A stretch of 64,000 bases of DNA from Streptomyces sp. WMMC500 (lineage in GTDB: Bacteria; Actinomycetota; Actinomycetes; Streptomycetales; Streptomycetaceae): contig NZ_CP114905.1 in the NCBI RefSeq assembly GCF_027497195.1, positions 4,165,001 through 4,229,000 on the forward strand, written 5' to 3'. A program made the position numbers and the translations under genes. A model generated the notes under the pieces. The model saw only the letters and a list, made by a program, of their open reading frames with translations, searched no databases and had not been told where the DNA came from. Position 1 is the stretch's first letter. Each line of letters begins with the position of its first letter. Below are positions 1 through 7,288 of the stretch, in pieces.

Positions 1-21
1 ACCTCAGACGCGGGTCCACGG

Positions 22-139
22 TACGGTGGGGCGCGTGACAGTACCTACGCGCACCCAGCAGTGGTGGGCCGCCTGACGGCGGCCGACCTCGGGTGCGCGG
101 GTGCGCGCGACTTCAACGGCCGCCGGTTCGGCGGCCGTT
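22..139 (+). promoter_or_regulatory. Ribosome-mediated transcription attenuator of trpS
   Basis: A -10 box TACGGT (22-27) lies 7 nt before the GTG of a leader peptide (35-76), so the transcript probably starts at the leader codon. Four perfect complementary heptamers follow: segment 1 GGCCGCC (67-73), segment 2 GGCGGCC (78-84), segment 3 GGCCGCC (118-124) and segment 4 GGCGGCC (130-136). Segments 3 and 4 form a 10-bp stem, 115-124 with 130-139, around a 5-nt loop, which is the terminator. Segment 2 can pair with 1 or with 3. A ribosome stalled on the Trp codons at 62-67 covers segment 1, frees 2 to pair with 3, and so lets trpS be read. The run of U after the stem is weak, as usual in Streptomyces. 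Confidence 0.85.
35..76 (+). CDS. trpS leader peptide with tandem Trp codons
   Basis: A 13-codon open frame, GTG to TGA, encodes MTVPTRTQQWWAA. The two Trp codons are adjacent (62-67), next to the first arm of the attenuator. It is too short for ordinary ORF calling. The start lies 7 nt after a TACGGT -10 box, so it may be translated from a leaderless mRNA. Trp is the rarest residue, so two in a row immediately before a set of alternative hairpins is the signature of a tryptophan-sensing leader. The same mechanism is known for the auxiliary, indolmycin-resistant tryptophanyl-tRNA synthetase of S. coelicolor. Confidence 0.85.
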   Translation: MTVPTRTQQWWAA

Positions 140-205
140 TCGCGTGCTCTCTCGCTCGCCGGCCGTCGATGCGGCGGTCTCCGGCAGAGGACGAGAGGGA
201 CGACG

Positions 206-1267
206 ATGACGGCGTACGGATCGCGGGGCTCGCGGGTACGGATCTTCAGCGGGGTGAAGCCCACCGGGCATCTGACGCTCGGGAACTACCTGGGTGCCGT
301 GCGGCGCTGGGTCGAGGTGGATCAGCATCGGGCCGACGCGCTGTTCTGCGTCGTCGACCTGCACGCCATGACCGTGTCGTACGAGCCCGCGCGGCTGCGG
401 CGGCTGAGTCGGCAGGCCGCGCAACTGCTGCTGGCCGCGGGGCTCGATCCCGCGGTGTGCACCGTCTACGTGCAGAGTCACGTGGACGAGCATGCGCGGC
501 TGTCCTACCTGCTGGAGTGCACGGCCGCGGACGGCGAGATGCGGCGGATGATCCAGTACAAGGAGAAGGCGGCGCGCGAGCGGGCCAGGGGCGGGAGCGT
601 GCGGCTGTCGCTGCTGACGTACCCGGTGCTCATGGCCGCCGACATCCTCGCCTTCGGCTCCGACGAGGTGCCGGTCGGCGACGACCAGGCGCAGCACGTG
701 GAGCTGGCGCGGGATCTGGCGCAGCGGTTCAACCAGCGCTTCGGGCGGGTGTTCACCGTGCCGCGGGTCACCCGGCCGGCGGTCGCCGCGCGGGTCATGA
801 ACCTGCAGGACCCGGCGGCGAAGATGGGCAAGTCCGACGACGGCGCCGCGGCGCGGGCCGGGATCGTGCATCTCCTCGACGAGCCCGACACCGTGCGGCG
901 GAAGGTGATGCGGGCCGTGACGGACAGCCGGGCTGAGGTGACGTACGACCGGGAGGCGCAGCCGGGGGTGGCGAACCTGCTGGAGATCCTGGCCGGGTGC
1001 GGCGGGCGGAAGCCGGCGGAGCTGGCGGGTGAGTACACGTCGTACGGGCGGCTCAAGCGGGACACCGCCGAGGCGGTGGTGGAGATGCTGCGGCCGGTGC
1101 GAGAGCGGCATGCGGAGCTGAGTGCCGATCCGGCGTACGTCGAGGGCGTGCTGGCGCGCGGGGCGGAGCGTGCGCGGGGGATGGCGCGGCCGCGGGTGGA
1201 CGCGGCCTATGCCGCGGCCGGGTTGCTGCCCGCGTTCGGTGCGGTCAGCCCGTCGGGCGGATCGTGA
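206..1267 (+). CDS. trpS: Tryptophanyl-tRNA synthetase, probably the auxiliary TrpRS1 type
   Basis: This class I synthetase charges tRNA-Trp in the cytoplasm. The 353-residue protein has the usual length for a bacterial TrpRS. The HIGH-like motif is TGHLTLGN (20-27) and the KMSKS loop is KMGKS (206-210). The ATG at 206 is chosen because GAGGGA lies just upstream and the HIGH motif then falls at the normal position; the frame is open further upstream but has no homology there. Expression should respond to tryptophan through the attenuator at 22-139. Placing it with the indolmycin-resistant auxiliary isoform rests on the attenuator and on its position near proC and ilvD, not on diagnostic residues. 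The last 23 bases overlap the convergent lipoprotein gene. Confidence 0.95.
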   Translation: MTAYGSRGSRVRIFSGVKPTGHLTLGNYLGAVRRWVEVDQHRADALFCVVDLHAMTVSYEPARLRRLSRQAAQLLLAAGLDPAVCTVYVQSHVDEHARLSYLLECTAADGEMRRMIQYKEKAARERARGGSVRLSLLTYPVLMAADILAFGSDEVPVGDDQAQHVELARDLAQRFNQRFGRVFTVPRVTRPAVAARVMNLQDPAAKMGKSDDGAAARAGIVHLLDEPDTVRRKVMRAVTDSRAEVTYDREAQPGVANLLEILAGCGGRKPAELAGEYTSYGRLKRDTAEAVVEMLRPVRERHAELSADPAYVEGVLARGAERARGMARPRVDAAYAAAGLLPAFGAVSPSGGS

Positions 1268-2063
1268 CGCTGCCGTCCGCGGTGGTGGCCTTGATGCGGT
1301 GCGGGCTGGCGGGGTCGCGCGGGACGGTGACGTCGGTGCTGCCGTCGCGTACGTCGGTGCTGACCCGGTACGGCCCCTTCGGCACCTCCACCGTCACGCT
1401 GCCGTCGCGGGAGTCGGCGGTGACCTCGTCCGGGGTGGCGGCGAAGCCCAGGTGGAGGCTGCCGTCGCCGAGCGCGGCGGTGACGCGGGGGGCGGTGAGG
1501 TCCGTGGCGCGGACGGAGCCGTCGCGGGCGTCGAGGTCGACGGGGCCCGCCGCGCCCTCGATGCTGACGGAGCCGTCGCGGGCCTCGATGTTCAGGGGGC
1601 CGCCGGCGTCGGCTACCGCCACCGCGCCGTCGCCGCTGGTGATGTCGAGGCGGGTGTCGAAGCCGTTCGCCTCGATGCGGCCGTCGCTGCCGTCGATCTC
1701 GACGGCGAGGTGGCGCGGGATCTCGACGCGGTAGCGGGAGTCGCAGCTCACGACGACGCCGCTGCATGTGGTGCGGAAGTGCAGGGTGTCGCCGTCGGCC
1801 GACCACTCGGTGCCGACGTCGCCGTTCCACTTCTCCGCCTCGAACCAGCGGGTGACGTCGACCTCGCCGCCCTCGCGGTCGACCGGCACCAGTTCCACCG
1901 CGGTGTCGTCGGCGTCGATCGTGAGGGTGGTGGCGTCGTCGCCGATGCTGAAGGTGCGGTGCTCGGCCTTGCCGTCGCCGACCGCCTGGGTGCAGGCGGT
2001 CGCGGCGGCGGCGAGGGCCAGTGCGAGCGCGGGGGCGGCGAGGGCCGCGGGCTTCGGCTTCAT
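1245..2063 (-). CDS. DUF4097-type beta-repeat lipoprotein
   Basis: The 272-residue protein begins with a signal peptide that ends in a lipobox-like ATAC, so Cys24 is the likely lipid-modified residue. The rest is a series of short beta-strand repeats rich in DGS and DGSV steps (for example ARDGSVSIEG, SRDGSVTVEV), typical of the DUF4097/adhesin-like right-handed beta-helix. Proteins of this family are surface-exposed and often lie near envelope-stress regulators; no enzymatic function is known. The gene is convergent with trpS and has its own TAGCGT -10 box (2072-2077) 8 nt before the ATG, so it is probably leaderless. It reads the same way as the histidine kinase upstream, but an 88-bp gap and its own promoter argue against a simple operon. 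Confidence 0.8.
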   Translation of the reverse strand: MKPKPAALAAPALALALAAAATACTQAVGDGKAEHRTFSIGDDATTLTIDADDTAVELVPVDREGGEVDVTRWFEAEKWNGDVGTEWSADGDTLHFRTTCSGVVVSCDSRYRVEIPRHLAVEIDGSDGRIEANGFDTRLDITSGDGAVAVADAGGPLNIEARDGSVSIEGAAGPVDLDARDGSVRATDLTAPRVTAALGDGSLHLGFAATPDEVTADSRDGSVTVEVPKGPYRVSTDVRDGSTDVTVPRDPASPHRIKATTADGSVTIRPTG

Positions 2064-2151
2064 GTCGTACGACGCTACGGGCGCGGGCGTCCGCGCCCCA
2101 TCCTGCGGGCCACCGGGCGCGGGTGGGGGTAACCCCCGGGTGGGCGGCGGG

Positions 2152-4002
2152 CTACGGGTCGGCGTCGACCTTGTCCTTGTGGGAGAGGCGGCCGTCGGTG
2201 AAGCAGAGGCGGTAGGACGGGTCGAGGGTGAAGGGGGTGGTGCGGTAGATGAGGCAGTCGTCGGTGCCGGGCGGGTCGGCGGGGGCGGCCGGGGGGCGGG
2301 TGTTGACGTCGGCCTCGTAGGCGGGGAGGCGGCGTTCGACGGTGTCGCGGGACTGGCCTATGCGCAGCGTGTCGTAGGTGTCGGCGTCGAGGACGGAGCG
2401 GTGGGAGGTGTAGAGGTCGACGCCGAAGAGGAGCACGCCGAGGACGACGGTGCCGACGACCGGGATCCAGATCGCGTCGAGGATGCCGCGGCGCACACGG
2501 CGGCGCGCGGCGGCCAGTTCGCGCCGGGCGGCGTACTCGCGCGGTGGGGCGGGGGCGGCGCCGGGGGCGAGGGGGAGGCGGGCGGTGACGGCGAAGCCGC
2601 CGTCCACAGGCTGTGCACGGAGGGTGCCGCCGGCGAGGCGGACGCGCTCGTCGAGGCCGACGAGGCCGTAGCCGCCGGAGGTTTGCTGCGCTTTGGCCTC
2701 TTTCGCGTCTTTCAGTGTGGTCCGTGGCGGTGGGCCGTTGACGACGGTGACCTCGGCGTGGTCGGCGTCGTGGCGGAGGCGCACGGTCACCGGGGCGCCG
2801 GGGGCGTGCTTGGCGGCGTTGGTCAGGGCCTCCTGGACGACGCGGTGGATCGCCCGGTCGGCCGCCGGCGGGAGGGGGGTGGGGGCGGGTGCCGGTGTTG
2901 TCGGCGCCGGCGTTGCCGGGGCCGGGTCTCCCCGGCCGCCCGGGGGTTGGTCTTCGGCCGTGCGCGCGTCACGTTCCGCGTCGCGGGCGCGGTCCTCGTC
3001 CCGTACGAGCCGCACCCGCATGCCCGACGCCGCCGCCCGCCTGACCAGCTCCTCCACCCTGTCGTCCGCCGGGTGCACCGGCGCGCCCTCGTCGTCCTCG
3101 CGCAGCACGCCGATCACCTCCCGCAGCTTCTCGGTGGCCGTCGCCGCGGCCTCGCGCAGTTCGGCGGCCTCCTTGCGGGCGGCGGCGTCGAGGCCCGGGG
3201 CGACCTGGAGGGCTGCGGCGCGTACGGCGATGAGGGTCAGTTCGTGGCCGAGCGAGTCGTGCATGTCCCCGGCGATGCGGGAGCGCTCGCGCAGCCGGGT
3301 GCGGTCGGCGGTCAGCTCCTGCTCGCGCTCCAGCCGCTCGGCCAGCTCCCAGCCGGTGCCGACGAGCGCGGCGTGCTGGCGCGCGTACCGGCCGAGCAGC
3401 CACGGGAGCACCATCGCGAAGAGCACGGTGAGCACCAGCGTCGCCCAGCCGGAGAACGTCGCGCCGGGGACGGTGCGGGCGAGCACGAGGCCGGCCGCGG
3501 CGACCGCGCCGAAGAGCAGGAGTGCGCTGCGCGGGCGGTCCGTGCGGCGGCCGAGGAGGAAGGAGAGGGCGACCTGGGCGAGGACGAACTGGTTGGTGAA
3601 CAGCTCGGGCGTCGCGGACAGCGCCAGCGCGGCGGGGACCGCCGCGGCGAGCAGGGGGCGGTGGCGGCCGACGGCGACGGCCAGGGCGAGGAGGGGGACG
3701 GCGGCGGCGCGAATCCAGCTCAGGTCGAGGCCGGCCACCTGCTCGGCGCCGGGGAGACCGCCGGCGGTGACGACGGGGAGGGAGAGGACCAGCCAGAGGA
3801 GGAGGTCGGCGGCCCGTTCGCTGCGCAGGACGCGGCGGAGGGTCCCGGTCGTGGTGGGGCGACGCCGCCCGGGCGGTTCGCGGTCGTCGTGGGGGCGGTC
3901 GTCCGCGGGGCGGTCCTCGTCGGGGCGGTCGGGGCGGCCGGGGCGGAGCCGGTCGGGCAGGGTGCGACGCGGGGTGCCGGGCAGCCGGTCGGTGCCGGTC
4001 AT
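2152..4002 (-). CDS. NarL-type sensor histidine kinase with C-terminal extracytoplasmic domain
   Basis: The order in the 616 residues is: a charged, disordered N-terminus (1-60), about five or six membrane segments (65-205), a dimerisation/phosphoacceptor helix with DMHDSLGHE (H248), a Pro/Ala-rich linker, and a HATPase domain whose G-box is YGLVGLDERV. After the ATPase comes something unusual: one more membrane segment (about 511-530) and an outside domain of about 85 residues with two cysteines, resembling the BamE/SmpA fold (LRIGQSRDTVERRL, then YRLCFTDGRL). The ATG at 4002 lies 6 nt after TACCGT (4014-4009), so the mRNA is probably leaderless. It is divergent from dedA and shares its operator. 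The partner is probably the response regulator at 4861-5598. Confidence 0.85.
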   Translation of the reverse strand: MTGTDRLPGTPRRTLPDRLRPGRPDRPDEDRPADDRPHDDREPPGRRRPTTTGTLRRVLRSERAADLLLWLVLSLPVVTAGGLPGAEQVAGLDLSWIRAAAVPLLALAVAVGRHRPLLAAAVPAALALSATPELFTNQFVLAQVALSFLLGRRTDRPRSALLLFGAVAAAGLVLARTVPGATFSGWATLVLTVLFAMVLPWLLGRYARQHAALVGTGWELAERLEREQELTADRTRLRERSRIAGDMHDSLGHELTLIAVRAAALQVAPGLDAAARKEAAELREAAATATEKLREVIGVLREDDEGAPVHPADDRVEELVRRAAASGMRVRLVRDEDRARDAERDARTAEDQPPGGRGDPAPATPAPTTPAPAPTPLPPAADRAIHRVVQEALTNAAKHAPGAPVTVRLRHDADHAEVTVVNGPPPRTTLKDAKEAKAQQTSGGYGLVGLDERVRLAGGTLRAQPVDGGFAVTARLPLAPGAAPAPPREYAARRELAAARRRVRRGILDAIWIPVVGTVVLGVLLFGVDLYTSHRSVLDADTYDTLRIGQSRDTVERRLPAYEADVNTRPPAAPADPPGTDDCLIYRTTPFTLDPSYRLCFTDGRLSHKDKVDADP

Positions 4003-4008
4003 GCGGCC

Positions 4009-4104
4009 ACGGTACGGCGGGCGGGGGCGGCCGGGCACCTGACGAAAGTCAGGGGGAGGTGCTGACTTCCGTGCGCGGTGGCGCGCGGGCCGCGTTCCTA
4101 GCGT
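4009..4104. promoter_or_regulatory. Divergent promoter with CTGAC-N4-GTCAG operator
   Basis: A perfect inverted repeat CTGACGAAAGTCAG lies at 4039-4052, and a degenerate copy CTGACTTCCGTGCG follows at 4062-4075, exactly 23 bp further on. Leftward, TACCGT (4014-4009) is the -10 of the histidine kinase, 38 nt from the box. Rightward, TAGCGT (4099-4104) is the -10 of dedA, 37 nt from the degenerate box and 7 nt before its ATG. The same pair of boxes with the same 23-bp spacing precedes the PAP2 gene at 19721-19757. The position, just upstream of the -35 region, suits an activator such as a NarL-type response regulator. Confidence 0.8.
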
Positions 4105-4111
4105 GAGCGGC

Positions 4112-4927
4112 ATGAACGACGCGATCATTCACGCCGTCGAGGGCGTGGTCAGCACCCCGTGGGTGTACGTGGCGCTCTTCGGCATCGCCGCGCTGGACGG
4201 CTTCTTCCCGGTGGTGCCGAGCGAGACGCTGGTGATCACCCTGGGGGTGTTCGCCGCGGCCGACGGGCAGCCGGACGCGGTGGCGGTGGCGGTGGTGGCG
4301 GCCCTGGGGGCGCTGACCGGGGATCACCTCTCCTATCTCATCGGCCGCCGCGCCGGGCCGCGGGTCTTCGAGCGGCTGCGGCCGGGGAGCCGGGCGCAGC
4401 GGGCGTACGAGCGGGTGGGGCGGATGCTGGCGGAGCGGGGCGGGCTCGTGCTCGTCGTGGCGCGCTACATCCCGGGCGGCCGGACGGCGGCGACGCTCAC
4501 GACGGGGGCGACGGGCTTTCCGCGCCGGACGTTCACCCGGTACGCGGTCCTCGCGGCGGTGACCTGGGCGGCGTACGGGACGACGCTCGGCTACGCGGGC
4601 GGCGCGGCCTTCGAGGACGAGCCGCTGCGGGGGGTGGCGCTGGGGCTGGGGCTCGCGTTCGGGATCACGCTGCTGCACGAGGGCGTGCGGGCCCTGCGGC
4701 TCCGGCGCGCGCGTGGCGCCGGAGCGGCGCACCCGGCGGGTGGCGGACCGGGCGGTGCGGATGCGGCCTTCACGACGAGCGGGTCCGCGGACCGGTCGGA
4801 GGCTGCCGGGGGTCGGCCCGGAGCGGCGCGGGGACCGGAGGCGGTCGGCGCCGAGGGTGCCTACCGCGAGCCCTGTCCCGGAGCGGGCGACCCGTCCCCT
4901 CCGGCGTCCACCAAGCCCGCCTCGTAG
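4112..4927 (+). CDS. DedA-family membrane protein
   Basis: This is a 271-residue polytopic membrane protein of the DedA/SNARE-associated family. Visible family features are FFPVVPSE (31-38, re-entrant region), ALTGDHLSYLIGR (67-79, with the conserved GD) and ARYIPGGRT (117-125, with both essential Arg). DedA proteins translocate lipids; several, such as UptA, return undecaprenyl phosphate to the inner leaflet. The C-terminal 50 residues are a Gly/Ala/Pro tail without recognisable fold. The ATG at 4112 is preferred because TAGCGT lies 7 nt before it, giving a leaderless mRNA; a GTG at 4103 would overlap the -10 box. It is divergent from the histidine kinase, shares its operator, and overlaps the response regulator tail to tail by 67 bp. 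Confidence 0.9.
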   Translation: MNDAIIHAVEGVVSTPWVYVALFGIAALDGFFPVVPSETLVITLGVFAAADGQPDAVAVAVVAALGALTGDHLSYLIGRRAGPRVFERLRPGSRAQRAYERVGRMLAERGGLVLVVARYIPGGRTAATLTTGATGFPRRTFTRYAVLAAVTWAAYGTTLGYAGGAAFEDEPLRGVALGLGLAFGITLLHEGVRALRLRRARGAGAAHPAGGGPGGADAAFTTSGSADRSEAAGGRPGAARGPEAVGAEGAYREPCPGAGDPSPPASTKPAS

Positions 4928-5598
4928 GCGAGGATGGCGGCCTGGACCCGGTTCCTCAGCTCCAGGCGCGCCAGCACCTGGCTGACGTACGCCTTCACCG
5001 TGCCCTCCACCAGGTGCAGCCGCCCGGCTATCTCCGCGTTCGACAGTCCGGCGCCGACGAGCGCCAGCACCTCGCGCTCCCGCGGGGTGAGCGCCGCGGC
5101 GCGCTCGCGCGCCTCCTTCTCGCGGGTCAGCCGGCCGCCGCTGACCCGCTGGATGACGCGGCGGGCGACGTGGGGCGAGAGGTACGAGGCGCCGGAGGCG
5201 GCGGCGCGGACGGCGGCCATCAGCTCGTACGGATCACCGGACTTGAGCAGGAAGCCGGCGGCGCCGCTGTCGAGGGCGCCGGCGATGTACTCGTCCTCGG
5301 AGAACGTCGTGAGCATCACGACCGCCGTGCCCGGCGCGGCCCGGCGCAGCTCGGCGGCGGCGCCCAGGCCGTCGAGCACCGGCATGCGGATGTCGAGCAG
5401 GGCGACGTCGGGGCGGTGCCGCCGGGTCAGCTCGACGGCCTCGCGGCCGTCGCCGGCCTCGGCGACGACCTCGATGTCGGCCGCGGCGGCGAGGATGGCC
5501 CGGACGCCGCCGCGGACCATGGCCTCGTCGTCGGCGAGCAGGACCCGGATCGCGCCGGGCCCGGAAGCGGTCGGCCCGGGCGGCGGCTGCGCTGTCAT
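4861..5598 (-). CDS. NarL/FixJ-family response regulator
   Basis: A 245-residue two-domain DNA-binding regulator. The receiver domain (about 17-135) has the acidic pair D23-D24, the phosphoacceptor D69 in ALLDIRMP, a conserved Thr and LLKSG with the conserved Lys. The C-terminal LuxR-type HTH (about 175-235) contains LTPREREVLALVGAGLSNAE. It starts 12 bp after the proC stop, so it may be read from the proC transcript; its 3' end overlaps dedA. The only histidine kinase of the matching class in the window lies just beyond dedA, so the two are taken as a pair split by dedA. It is the obvious candidate to bind the CTGAC-N4-GTCAG boxes. That link is inferred. Confidence 0.9.
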   Translation of the reverse strand: MTAQPPPGPTASGPGAIRVLLADDEAMVRGGVRAILAAAADIEVVAEAGDGREAVELTRRHRPDVALLDIRMPVLDGLGAAAELRRAAPGTAVVMLTTFSEDEYIAGALDSGAAGFLLKSGDPYELMAAVRAAASGASYLSPHVARRVIQRVSGGRLTREKEARERAAALTPREREVLALVGAGLSNAEIAGRLHLVEGTVKAYVSQVLARLELRNRVQAAILAYEAGLVDAGGDGSPAPGQGSR

Positions 5599-5609
5599 CC
5601 CCGGCTCCC

Positions 5610-6437
5610 CTACGTGCGCTTGGCGCCGGCGGCCGGGCCCGTGCCCAGCTCTCTGCTGCGGTCGCGGGCCGCTTCGATCGCCGCGATCAGGGCCGCCCGC
5701 ACGCCGTGGTTCTCCAGCTCGCGGATCGCGTTGATCGTCGTCCCCGCCGGGGACGTGACCGCCTCGCGGAGCTTGACCGGGTGCTCGCCGCTGTCGCGCA
5801 GCATGACCGCCGCGCCGATGGCGGCCTGCACGATGAGGTCGTGGGCCTTCTCGCGCGGCAGGCCCAGGAGGATCCCGGCGTCGGTCATGGCCTCGACGAG
5901 GAAGTAGAAGTACGCCGGGCCGGAGCCGGACAGGGCCGTTGCGGCGTCCTGCTGCGCCTCGGGGACGCGCAGCGTCTTGCCGACGGGCTGGAAGATCTCC
6001 TCGGTCCTCACCAGGTGCTGCTCCGCGGCGTGCTTGCCCGCGGAGATGACGCACATGCCCTCGTCCACGAGCACCGGCGTGTTCGGCATGACGCGGACCA
6101 CCGGCACGCCCTCCGGCAGCCGCTCCTCGAAGAAGCCCGTGGGGATGCCGGCCGCGGCGGAGACGACCAGGCGGTCCGCCGGCATGTGCGGCGCGAGGTC
6201 GTCCAGCAGCGTGCCCATGTCCTGCGGCTTGACGGTGAGGATGAGGGTGTCGGCGCGCTTGGCGGCGTCGCCGTTGGAGACGGGCTCCACGCCGTAGCGA
6301 CCGCGGAGCTCCTCGGCGCGGTCGGGGCGGCGGGCGGTCACGAGCAGGTCGCCGGGCGACCAGCCGGCGCGGATCATGCCGGAGAGCAGCGCCTCGCCGA
6401 TCTTTCCGGCGCCGAGTACGGCGACTTTCTGGGTCAT
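5610..6437 (-). CDS. proC: Pyrroline-5-carboxylate reductase
   Basis: Catalyses the last step of proline synthesis, reducing 1-pyrroline-5-carboxylate with NAD(P)H. The 275 residues show the N-terminal nucleotide-binding turn GAGKIG (9-14), a Rossmann domain, and the C-terminal dimerisation helices with the family signature region (DSGEHPVKLREAVTSPAGTT). The ATG at 6437 is chosen over one at 6446 because GAGGA sits 8 nt before the former and would be too close to the latter. The response regulator follows after 11 bp in the same direction. Confidence 0.96.
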   Translation of the reverse strand: MTQKVAVLGAGKIGEALLSGMIRAGWSPGDLLVTARRPDRAEELRGRYGVEPVSNGDAAKRADTLILTVKPQDMGTLLDDLAPHMPADRLVVSAAAGIPTGFFEERLPEGVPVVRVMPNTPVLVDEGMCVISAGKHAAEQHLVRTEEIFQPVGKTLRVPEAQQDAATALSGSGPAYFYFLVEAMTDAGILLGLPREKAHDLIVQAAIGAAVMLRDSGEHPVKLREAVTSPAGTTINAIRELENHGVRAALIAAIEAARDRSRELGTGPAAGAKRT

Positions 6438-6476
6438 GCCGTCCATCCTCGCACCGCGCCCCGACAGCCCGCGAAG

Positions 6477-6485
6477 TTATCCACA
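6477..6485 (+). promoter_or_regulatory. Single DnaA-box match upstream of proC
   Basis: TTATCCACA is a perfect match to the classical DnaA box and lies in the 113-bp gap between the ABC permease stop and proC. One 9-mer can arise by chance in 64 kb, although AT-rich 9-mers are rare in this DNA. It may be a titration or regulatory site, or mean nothing. Confidence 0.3.
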
Positions 6486-6550
6486 GGCCGGACCGCCGGC
6501 GGTCGAGCGGCGGCGGGTCGAGCGGCGGCCGGTCCTGGCCCGGCGCCCGC

Positions 6551-7288
6551 TCACGCCGTACGCCGCCGGAGCGTCGCCGCGCCGAGGCCCAGCACCAGCA
6601 GCGCGCACCCGCCGACGACCGCGAGGTCGCGGAAGAAGTCGGCGGTGACCCCGTCGCTCCGCAGCACCTCGTTCATCGCGTCCACGGCGTACGACATCGG
6701 CAGCACGTCGGAGATCGCCTCCAGCACCGGCTGCATCGAGTCGCGCGGCGCGAACAGCCCGCACAGCAGCACCTGCGGGAAGATCACCGCGGGCAGGAAC
6801 TGCACCGCCTGGAACTCGGTCGCCGCGAACGCCGACACGAACAGCCCGAGCGCCGTGCCCAGCAGCGCGTCCAGCAGCGCGACGACGAGCAGCAGCCACG
6901 GCGACCCGGCGACGCCCAGGTCCAGGAACCACACCGCGAGCCCGGTGGCCAGCGCCGCCTGGACGGTGGCCAGGGCGCCGAAGGCGAGGGCGTAGCCGAG
7001 GATCATGTCGCCCTTGCCGAGGGGCATGGCCAGCAGCCGCTCCAGCGTGCCGGAGGTGCGTTCGCGCAGGGTGGCGATGGAGGTCACCAGGAACATGGTG
7101 ATCAGCGGGAAGATGCCGAGCAGCGAGGCGCCGATGGAGTCGAAGGTGCGCTCGTCGCCTTCGAAGACCCAGTGGAGCAGCGCCATCATGACCGGTGGCA
7201 CGCCCAGGATCAGGCCGATGGTGCGGCGGTCGTGGCCGAGCTGCCGCAGGACGCGGCGCGTGGTGGCGAGGGTGCGGGTGACGTTCAC
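6551..7288 (-). CDS. ABC-2 type transporter permease
   Basis: A 245-residue membrane protein with six predicted membrane segments and the ABC-2 family features: a cytoplasmic N-terminus (MNVTRTLATTRRVLRQL), a first segment near IGLILGVPPVMMALLHW, a conserved TLRERTSGTLERLLAMPL loop before the third segment, and an AVIFPQVLLCGLFAPRDSM stretch. It overlaps the upstream ATPase gene by 4 bp, so the two are translated together as one exporter. The substrate cannot be read from the sequence; the closest families are drug and lipid exporters. Confidence 0.9.
   Translation of the reverse strand: MNVTRTLATTRRVLRQLGHDRRTIGLILGVPPVMMALLHWVFEGDERTFDSIGASLLGIFPLITMFLVTSIATLRERTSGTLERLLAMPLGKGDMILGYALAFGALATVQAALATGLAVWFLDLGVAGSPWLLLVVALLDALLGTALGLFVSAFAATEFQAVQFLPAVIFPQVLLCGLFAPRDSMQPVLEAISDVLPMSYAVDAMNEVLRSDGVTADFFRDLAVVGGCALLVLGLGAATLRRRTA

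Noticed and set aside
1..139. trpS leader considered as a T-box
   Set aside because: No T-box sequence or specifier loop; the Trp codons and alternative hairpins explain it better.
1768..4065. Long plus-strand frame opposite the lipoprotein and the histidine kinase
   Set aside because: Gly/Arg/Val-rich low-complexity translation with no domain; it is the antisense shadow of clear minus-strand genes.
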